Shown here in pieces: positions 1 through 5,806 of a DNA stretch of 5,806 bases (positions are counted from its first letter, which is position 1; each line of letters starts with the position of its first letter). The stretch lies in the NCBI GenBank assembly GCA_017963875.1, contig JAGCTA010000079.1:1-5806 (forward strand). The letters are read 5' to 3'. The notes under the pieces were generated by a model, which was not told where the DNA came from, made no database searches, and was given only the letters and a program-made list of their open reading frames with translations. Both the position numbers and the translations under genes were made by a program. The DNA is from Victivallales bacterium (GTDB lineage Bacteria; Verrucomicrobiota; Lentisphaeria; Oligosphaerales; Oligosphaeraceae).

Positions 1-120
1 AATTGAAATCCAGCCCGAGAGATCCGAATTGAGCTTATAGAGCTTCCTGTATTTTGCGAGCATGCCTTCCGGGTATGTTACTGTTTTGCCCTGTTTGTCG
101 GAAACCGCTGTGTGTATGAC
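1..120 (-). CDS. Class B sortase, internal fragment (runs off left edge; right end broken)
   Basis: Read on the minus strand from 120 down to 1, forty codons are open and look like the region just before the catalytic core of a Firmicutes class B sortase, a membrane-anchored cysteine transpeptidase that attaches surface proteins to peptidoglycan. The key stretch is KYRKLYKLNSDLSGWISI (positions 54 to 1), which fits the family pattern of an amphipathic helix followed by N-x-D-x-x-GWI and a beta strand. Upstream it reads VIHTAVSDKQGKTVTYPEGM, a plausible linker after a membrane anchor. The catalytic His, Cys and Arg would lie beyond the left edge and cannot be seen. Upstream of about 120 the minus-strand frame stays open but reads as meaningless antisense of the PBP gene, with no membrane segment where a sortase should have one. 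The fragment therefore ends at a junction rather than at a start codon. The call rests on motif memory over a short stretch, so it is moderate. Confidence 0.55.
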
Positions 121-1728
121 ATCGTTTTCCATCCTGCGGAAATGCGCCAGCCAGGGGATATGAAGAAAACGCAGGCTGAACGGACACGCGAACATATCAT
201 GGCGTGCGTTGAGAAACTGTCCGAATGGATCGGGCGGCAGGCGTTGCTGGATGAAAAAACGTTGCAACGTCATATCAATCAACGCCCTGCAATGCCGATT
301 ACAGTGTTCAGAAATCTTGATGACGAGGAACTGTGCAGAATATGGGAACTCGAACCATGGATTGACGGCATGGATGTCGAGCCGCGCTATGTTCGAGACT
401 ACAAATTGCCAGGAGTGCTTTCACAGACGCTTGGTTTCACTGCGAACTACAGGCATGAGAATGAGTTTTCAGGGACGGATTATTCACGGATATACGTCCA
501 GCCTGACCAAATTGGTCGTTCTGGGCTGGAACTGGAATATGACAAGGAATTGTCAGGCATGGCGGGGGCGACGCTTGTCCGCGTAGATCCTTTGGGATAT
601 GCGCATGAAACCCTGCCTGGAACGCTTCCCGTCTTCAATGGGATGGATTTGCTGCTGACCATCGACAGTCGAGCCCAGCAGTTGGGCGAACAATTGCTGC
701 AAGGCCACAAAGGCTCGATAGTGGTGTTGGATGCCAATACGGGGGCAGTGATAGTCATGGCGTCAAGCCCAAGTTTTTCCCTTGATGAACTCACGACGGA
801 CAGTTATCGCTTCATGAATCAAGATAATGAGAACAAGCCGATGCTGAATCGTGCGGTGAATGCCCAATATACGCCTGGTTCGCTAGTGAAGCCGCTTGTC
901 GGTCTGGCGGCTCTGGAATGTGGCGTGATTGACACGGAGTGGCGGTACAATTGCATCGGCTATCTCAAGATCGGCGACCAGAAGATTCGCTGTGCAAGGC
1001 ATGCGGGACATGGCGAACTGGATGTATATGACGCCATCACGGTTTCATGCAATCCTTTCTTTATGGCTGCGGGGCTGAGAGCCAAACTGGCACACCTTGA
1101 GCCGATGTTCCAGGCTGCGGGATTCGGCGAGAAGACAGGAATCGATTTCCTTGAATTTGCCAAAGGGCTGTGCCCATCGAAAAAAGCGGCAAAAGAACTC
1201 TATAATCGCAATTGGCTGATAATTGACACTGCATATTGCTCAATGGGACAGGGACTAATTCAAGTAACTCCGCTTCAGGTCGCTGTTTACTGCGCGGCAT
1301 TGGCCAATGGCGGCAATGTGATGCGTCCCTATCTGGTTCAGGAAATTCGCGATTCAGAAGGCGGCATTGTCCGCCAGACGTTGCCTGTAGTACGCGGTCA
1401 TCTGCCAGTCAGCGGGCAGAATATGGAAGTTATCCGCAGCGCGATGGGAAATGTGGTGGAATCAGATTCTGGTTCGGCTAAACTGCTGAGAAATTTGACT
1501 CAGAAGGATTCAAACGGGCAGGAGGCGCGCGTCTATGTGGCCGCCAAGACGGGTACGGCGGAAATTGGGACTGGTGAGCAGAAGACCAAGGATACATGGA
1601 TGATTGTCTTCGGACCGTTGCCCGAGGCCAAATACGCATTTGCATGTGTCATAGAACATGGTGATTCAGGGGGGCGGACCGTTGGGCCGATTGCCTTTGA
1701 ATTCTGGAAACAGTGGTTGAATATGTAA
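112..1728 (+). CDS. Penicillin-binding protein transpeptidase, PBP2 (MrdA)/FtsI family, N-terminally truncated
   Basis: This is a D,D-transpeptidase that cross-links peptidoglycan stem peptides on the outer face of the inner membrane. Numbered from GTG 112, the serine-type motifs are S257-L-V-K260 (nucleophile and base), S312-C-N314 and K479-T-G-T482. Residues 1 to about 175 are the rest of the dimerisation domain, including V-E-P-R-Y, a GRSGLELEYDKELSG stretch and VRVDPLG. Residues 180 to 538 are the transpeptidase domain, with GQGLIQVTPLQVA typical of the family. The length of 538 aa is short against the usual 600 to 700. The membrane helix and the RGxIxDRxG segment are missing, and none of the three forward frames upstream encodes them. 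GTG 112 has no Shine-Dalgarno, the frame is open back to codon 7-9 after a TGA at 4-6, and those extra codons look non-homologous, so 112 is only a formal start. Homology seems to begin near YDIVFHPAEM. PBP2 is favoured over FtsI, but the rod-shape neighbours that would settle it are outside the window. A soluble 538-aa product would probably not function normally. Confidence 0.92.
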   Translation: MYDIVFHPAEMRQPGDMKKTQAERTREHIMACVEKLSEWIGRQALLDEKTLQRHINQRPAMPITVFRNLDDEELCRIWELEPWIDGMDVEPRYVRDYKLPGVLSQTLGFTANYRHENEFSGTDYSRIYVQPDQIGRSGLELEYDKELSGMAGATLVRVDPLGYAHETLPGTLPVFNGMDLLLTIDSRAQQLGEQLLQGHKGSIVVLDANTGAVIVMASSPSFSLDELTTDSYRFMNQDNENKPMLNRAVNAQYTPGSLVKPLVGLAALECGVIDTEWRYNCIGYLKIGDQKIRCARHAGHGELDVYDAITVSCNPFFMAAGLRAKLAHLEPMFQAAGFGEKTGIDFLEFAKGLCPSKKAAKELYNRNWLIIDTAYCSMGQGLIQVTPLQVAVYCAALANGGNVMRPYLVQEIRDSEGGIVRQTLPVVRGHLPVSGQNMEVIRSAMGNVVESDSGSAKLLRNLTQKDSNGQEARVYVAAKTGTAEIGTGEQKTKDTWMIVFGPLPEAKYAFACVIEHGDSGGRTVGPIAFEFWKQWLNM

Positions 1729-1730
1729 TG

Positions 1731-1750
1731 TCCTTTACTCATGAAAGGAA
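1731..1750 (+). promoter_or_regulatory. Shine-Dalgarno of the peptidase gene inside a small hairpin
   Basis: TCCTTT (1731-1736) and AAAGGA (1744-1749) are a perfect 6-bp inverted repeat around a 7-base loop. The 3' arm contains AAGGA (1745-1749), the only good ribosome binding site near the second gene, 9 bases before ATG 1759. An earlier in-frame ATG at 1741 lies in the loop and has no Shine-Dalgarno of its own, which decides the start in favour of 1759. No T-run follows the hairpin, so it is not a rho-independent terminator. When folded it would hide the ribosome site. The stem is short and A/T-rich, so the effect may be weak. Confidence 0.5.
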
Positions 1751-1758
1751 TTTGGAAA

Positions 1759-4700
1759 ATGAAACATCGTAGGAACATATTAGTAGCGTGTTTTGTTATG
1801 TTGCTGCTGATGACATGGATTGGGACCAGGTGGTTTGCTCTTTCACCTGAGAGAAATGTGGCGGAAACAGTCGCTGAAAGTCCAGTGGAAGTGCCAGAAG
1901 CCGAATCTCATGCGCAGAACTTTCCCAGTAAGGCAGTGCGTCAGATGCAGAAGAACACTGCAATGGCAAATGGTGGTTTTCTGGCCCGAGGAGGAAGTCA
2001 AAAGAACCATTTCGAACTGGTGTCGGCCACGCCGAGGTGCACACGCATTCTGTTTTCCCTAGACGATTATCGGATTAATTCCACGGAAATCAATGGCGTG
2101 AGGTTTTCTGTGCTTGACGTGCCTGGTGCCTGGTCAGGAAACCTGAAGGGCAAGCCACAGATTCCAATGTTCATGACACGCCTTGCCGTGCCAGTCTCAA
2201 AAAAGGCTCAATTGAACGTGCTGTCAGAAGACTGGGAGGAAATACCATGTGACGCGCCAGTGCCAGCGATGGGGCTGGTCAAGTGGAATGACAAAGCAGA
2301 GCCGCCTGTTCCCGATGAGGAAATCTATTCAGGAAAGGCTGTCTGGCCTAAGGCACTTGCCGTTCAGGGCAAGGCGTCGATGCTTAGGAGAACTTGTCTA
2401 TTGGGGGTAACAATAACGCCTATGGCATACGATTTTGGCCGGCATGTCCTGAAAGTATGCCGTCGTTGCGAAATAGAAGTAACTTGTGATGACGCAGAGA
2501 GTTCCGATTATGCCACGTTGTCTTCGTTTGCCGATTTCTCAAGATTGCAGACGCGCGGCGTCCTGAATAGCAGTTTGCTGCTCAGAGAGGATTCTTCGGA
2601 GAATTGCGCTGGGCGGATTTTGTTCATACTTCCAGATGGCTGGGCGGGCGATGCCGTGGAGGAGTATTTGGAGTGGAAAAACACCGTTGGATTTGAGACG
2701 CAGGTGAAAACATATCCTAGCGACACGGGGGCAGGTGCAGAGGGTATTTCAAAGACGGTCACGGCTGCATATAATGATTGGCGTTTGACGCATCTCGTGC
2801 TTGTCGGTAGGATTGATGAACTGCCTTCGGCAATCATGGCAACGAAGAAGAACAAACTCGACAACCCGTCGTCATACGATTCTTCCTTCATGGGTGATTT
2901 GGCTGTTTCCGATGTGCCGTACGCATTGCTTGAAGGAAAGGATGACTACCAGGACGTTTTTCTGAGCCGAATCCCTGTGCGGAGCGAGGCAGAACTGGCT
3001 GCTGTGCTCTTGAAACTGCGCATGTGCGAATCGGAGAGTTATGACGAGAACGTGGATGATTCATGGCGTCCGCGAGGCGTTTTCATCGGTGGAGATATAA
3101 GTGGTGAGGACTATTACCGAAAGAGTCAGGTGCCGCCTGAACTTCGTGACATGGATGATGCAGATGTCATTGAAATGGAAAGGCAACGGTTGATTTCAGA
3201 CGGCGGTTTCGCCGCCGACAGTTTCTCCTTTTACCGTTCCATGGCTTCTGCGGAACTGATTCAGGCAGGGCTGAATGTCGGTGCAGGGCTTTGTTCCTAT
3301 ATTGGTCATGGCTTGAATGATGGCTGGACGACAGGAAAGTATTATATCACTCATGCGAAGACGCTTTCAAATGGCATGAGGCTTCCGTTTGTATGCAGTT
3401 ATGCATGCCTGACTGGGAATTTCGGCTGCAATAAGGAGGCTAAGAAGAACATTTACAACCAGGTGCATTTTACTGATGACGGAGACTGTCTGGCGGAGGG
3501 GCTGCTTCGGTGCGAAACAGGCGGTGCGTGTGGAGTCTTGGCCGCAACTAATGATGTTTCCATCATCCCGCCGTATTACATGATGATGAAACTGGACGAT
3601 GATGTCATTGCGGCTGATTCTGATGAACGGCTGATGACTTTGGGGGCGTATTCTCTGGACGCCATTCTCGCAGGCATTGAATATTCGGAAACAACGACAT
3701 ACGCATGCGCTGGCATTGGAGACGAAATCGCCCGACAATTCCATCTGATTGGCGATTGTTCGTTGGCTGGAAGATTCAGAAGGCTCCAGCCCATGACCAT
3801 GAGGACAGCGCGGACGGACAGCGGGATTGAGGTGACCGTCCTTCGCGGAGCATCGCCAGTTCGAGCAGTCATTGATGAAAATATGAAACCCGTCGTCGGC
3901 ATCGCCGTCACCGTCGTTTGCCAGAAATCTGGTTTGATTCAACGCATGTTGACGGATTCCAATGGGAGCGCATCATTTGTTTTCAAAGAAGAAGAACTCG
4001 CAAGGCCCATGACTATCCATGCATACGACCCAATGAGCGGGTTGAAGACATGTATCCTCCAGCCTGTTGATTCAGATGGCGATGGAGAGATTTCTGACCA
4101 GGAACTTCTGGACTTTCTGGCGAAAACGACTTCAAAGGAATTGCGTAATGAGGCGATCATGCAGTGGAAGGAATCAGGGGCGGATGGGCCAGCACCAGCC
4201 TCCAGTCGTTCAGGAGTGTCTGTAAAAAGGGGCGACGACCAGCCCCAGGTTTCTGTCCCTAAGAAAAACGACGAGCCGTTTGACTGCCGTGCTAATCCGC
4301 ATGGAAAGGACAATTCTCTTCTTATTGCCAGTGAATCGGCTTCTCGCGGGACAGGTTATTGCACGTATGATGAGATGATTTCACGCATCGAGGCATGTTG
4401 GGTGAATCATTGGGACATCTGTCGGCCTGAATTCGTCGGGGAAAGCCTGAATGGACGGCAAATCCTTGGTATGCGAATCGGCAGGATGTGCGACAGCGAT
4501 TTCAATGCCGAGTTGCTGATTGCGGGTGGAATCCATGGTAATGAGCGGCCTGGCGTGGAGGTTTCACTACTTTTCGCGGAATGGCTGCTGGAAAAGTCTT
4601 CGTCAGACGATGAAGACGGAATACGCGTCAGGAATTTGTTGGACAGGATGACGCTATTTGTGATCCCCTGCATGAATCCAGACGGCATGGTCGCTGCTGC

Positions 4701-5806
4701 TGAGGCTGGAAGCAATTCGGAAGCATGGGAGGCGGCGCGCGAAAATGCCAACGGCATCGATTTGAACAGGTCCTATCCTGACGGCGTGGTAAATAGCACA
4801 TTAGGCCAATATGGCGCGGGGGCGAGTCTTTGTCTGGACGAATCGTTGGACCTGTCTCAGAGCGGCATGTTATGGTCAGGTGACAAGGTTCCTGAGACTG
4901 TCGCCTTTATGAAATGGTGCTGTGCCCATCGTCTGTCGGGTGCTGTTTTTCTCCATACAGGCTCCAGTGTTGTCTGCTACCCGTATGGGAACAACGCGGA
5001 GGGAAAACAAATGGAGACTGCCTGTCCAGACAGTGCCATGCTGAAATATCTGGCGAAAGGATATGTCGCCCATAGTACCATGATTGGCATGGTTGAACTT
5101 AATTCCGCCGCATGGTATCCTGTCCATGGAGAAGCCGCCGACTGGGTGTACAGATTTCTCGGTGTGCTGCCATTGACCGTTGAAATATCTCGCACAAAGG
5201 AACCTGCGGTTTCGCAATTGAACATCATTTTCAACCAACAACGCCCTGCATTGTTTTGGTGGTTGGAAGCCGCTTCGACTGGCGTTGGCGGGCGCGTGAA
5301 AACTCCCGCAGGGGATTCCATCGCGTTTGCGAAGGTCGCCTTGGGTGACGGCATGCCGAGTTATACGGATTCCACAGGGCGTTTTTTCATGACAGGCAGA
5401 AATGAAGAATCCTCGGTGATGATTTCATTCTGCGGATTTGACAATTATGTCGAGCAGATGACGCCGATGGAGGCGCAGATTGTCACGCTGTCTCCTTCGC
5501 CAGATGCCATTCAAGTCGCCTGTGGCGTGCCACGAGAACGTTATCTACCGAATTATCCAGAGGATTTGTCTGTTTCCGCACAGGATTCAAGGAATGTCCC
5601 AGCCGAATATATCATTCGCATATCTGGTGAGACCGCGCGCATATCGCGGGTGACAAGCGATGATGAGTGGCGCTGGAACAAGGATGGCAGCGCATCTGTG
5701 CTGTATGCAAAGTGCAACACAAGCAAAAATACGTTTGACTTGTCAATGATTCATTCGGACCGTCCGTTGAAAGACCATCGCATCCTTTTGTCATGCAGGA
5801 CAGTGT
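1759..5806 (+). CDS. Exported two-enzyme peptidase: C25 gingipain-like endopeptidase fused to M14 zinc carboxypeptidase (3' end outside window)
   Basis: One open frame of 1349 codons with no stop. Start 1759 has AAGGA 9 bases upstream; ATG 1741 would add six residues. Layout: MKHRR then a hydrophobic helix at 7-23 without a clear signal-peptidase site (probable membrane anchor or signal); acidic linker 30-60; C25 propeptide-like beta region about 85-241; C25 catalytic domain about 286-670, with catalytic H517 in YIGHG and C550 in SYACLTG, 33 residues apart as in gingipain RgpB (H211, C244), ending at the FHLIGDCSL motif; Ig-like beta domain about 678-769; EF-hand loop 771-782; polar Pro/Ser linker to about 865; M14 domain about 868-1155 with zinc ligands H926, E929 and H1066, plus R994, N1003, R1004, Y1120 and catalytic E1142; carboxypeptidase regulatory (transthyretin-like) domain about 1172-1240; unrecognised tail 1245-1349. 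PETVAFMKW and NSAAWYPV place the M14 part in the carboxypeptidase N/E/D branch. All active-site residues of both enzymes are present, so both are expected to work. Expected in the periplasm or at the surface; substrates unknown. About 35 cysteines. Probably co-transcribed with the PBP gene. Confidence 0.93.
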   Translation, partial: MKHRRNILVACFVMLLLMTWIGTRWFALSPERNVAETVAESPVEVPEAESHAQNFPSKAVRQMQKNTAMANGGFLARGGSQKNHFELVSATPRCTRILFSLDDYRINSTEINGVRFSVLDVPGAWSGNLKGKPQIPMFMTRLAVPVSKKAQLNVLSEDWEEIPCDAPVPAMGLVKWNDKAEPPVPDEEIYSGKAVWPKALAVQGKASMLRRTCLLGVTITPMAYDFGRHVLKVCRRCEIEVTCDDAESSDYATLSSFADFSRLQTRGVLNSSLLLREDSSENCAGRILFILPDGWAGDAVEEYLEWKNTVGFETQVKTYPSDTGAGAEGISKTVTAAYNDWRLTHLVLVGRIDELPSAIMATKKNKLDNPSSYDSSFMGDLAVSDVPYALLEGKDDYQDVFLSRIPVRSEAELAAVLLKLRMCESESYDENVDDSWRPRGVFIGGDISGEDYYRKSQVPPELRDMDDADVIEMERQRLISDGGFAADSFSFYRSMASAELIQAGLNVGAGLCSYIGHGLNDGWTTGKYYITHAKTLSNGMRLPFVCSYACLTGNFGCNKEAKKNIYNQVHFTDDGDCLAEGLLRCETGGACGVLAATNDVSIIPPYYMMMKLDDDVIAADSDERLMTLGAYSLDAILAGIEYSETTTYACAGIGDEIARQFHLIGDCSLAGRFRRLQPMTMRTARTDSGIEVTVLRGASPVRAVIDENMKPVVGIAVTVVCQKSGLIQRMLTDSNGSASFVFKEEELARPMTIHAYDPMSGLKTCILQPVDSDGDGEISDQELLDFLAKTTSKELRNEAIMQWKESGADGPAPASSRSGVSVKRGDDQPQVSVPKKNDEPFDCRANPHGKDNSLLIASESASRGTGYCTYDEMISRIEACWVNHWDICRPEFVGESLNGRQILGMRIGRMCDSDFNAELLIAGGIHGNERPGVEVSLLFAEWLLEKSSSDDEDGIRVRNLLDRMTLFVIPCMNPDGMVAAAEAGSNSEAWEAARENANGIDLNRSYPDGVVNSTLGQYGAGASLCLDESLDLSQSGMLWSGDKVPETVAFMKWCCAHRLSGAVFLHTGSSVVCYPYGNNAEGKQMETACPDSAMLKYLAKGYVAHSTMIGMVELNSAAWYPVHGEAADWVYRFLGVLPLTVEISRTKEPAVSQLNIIFNQQRPALFWWLEAASTGVGGRVKTPAGDSIAFAKVALGDGMPSYTDSTGRFFMTGRNEESSVMISFCGFDNYVEQMTPMEAQIVTLSPSPDAIQVACGVPRERYLPNYPEDLSVSAQDSRNVPAEYIIRISGETARISRVTSDDEWRWNKDGSASVLYAKCNTSKNTFDLSMIHSDRPLKDHRILLSCRTV

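Noticed and set aside
7..111. Forward codons 7-111 as the missing N-terminus of the PBP
   Set aside because: The in-frame translation has no RGxIxDRxG motif and no convincing PBP anchor; the other two forward frames contain stops and no PBP features either.
1741..1743. ATG 1741 as start of the peptidase
   Set aside because: No Shine-Dalgarno precedes it, while ATG 1759 has AAGGA at good spacing; it would add only six residues.
1780..1791. Possible lipobox L-V-A-C at residues 8-11 of the peptidase
   Set aside because: The hydrophobic stretch before the cysteine is only four residues and continues for a dozen residues after it, so it is the middle of a membrane helix and not a lipoprotein cleavage site.
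2508..2891. 127-codon minus-strand open frame opposite the start of the C25 domain
   Set aside because: It lies wholly within the conserved plus-strand coding region, and its product is low-complexity Ser-rich sequence without motifs.
3201..3217. Hairpin CGGCGG-tttcg-CCGCCG as a possible terminator
   Set aside because: It lies deep within the peptidase frame, encodes an ordinary GGFAAD stretch and has no immediate T-run.
3367..3942. 191-codon minus-strand open frame opposite the C25/Ig region
   Set aside because: The plus strand there encodes the C25 active site and its following domain in an uninterrupted frame; the antisense product has no recognisable domain and looks like a shadow.

Overview
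The window holds two plus-strand genes that fill almost all of it, plus a short foreign-looking end. (1) Positions 1 to about 115 read best on the minus strand, as an internal piece of a class B sortase of Firmicutes type. (2) From about 112 to 1728 runs a penicillin-binding transpeptidase of the PBP2/FtsI family. It has all three catalytic motifs but lacks the N-terminal membrane segment and the start of the dimerisation domain. (3) From 1759 to beyond the right edge runs one uninterrupted reading frame of at least 1349 codons. It encodes a very large exported protein that joins a gingipain-type cysteine endopeptidase (family C25) to a zinc carboxypeptidase (family M14, carboxypeptidase N/E/D-like branch) in one chain, with an EF-hand calcium loop between them. 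No stop codon is seen before position 5806, so the C-terminus is unknown.

Organism: the base composition looks balanced, near 50% GC by eye. The PBP2-like enzyme, the exported C25 peptidase with its own propeptide and the many cysteines suggest a Gram-negative bacterium, perhaps of the PVC group (Lentisphaerota, Kiritimatiellota or Verrucomicrobiota) from a gut-like habitat. This is an inference of low confidence. The sortase fragment does not fit such a host. It suggests that the left end is either a chimeric assembly junction or a real rearrangement that beheaded the PBP gene.

How the parts may work together: only 30 bases separate the PBP stop from the preferred start of the peptidase gene, and no terminator is visible, so the two are probably co-transcribed. 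The Shine-Dalgarno sequence of the second gene lies in the 3' arm of a perfect 6-bp hairpin, which could damp its translation. In the fused peptidase the endopeptidase would create new C-termini that the attached carboxypeptidase trims. In Porphyromonas gingivalis separate proteins do this: the gingipains and the basic-residue carboxypeptidase CPG70. The fused C25-EF-hand-M14 architecture is the most interesting thing in the window. No tRNA, rRNA, CRISPR array, insertion sequence or convincing terminator was seen.
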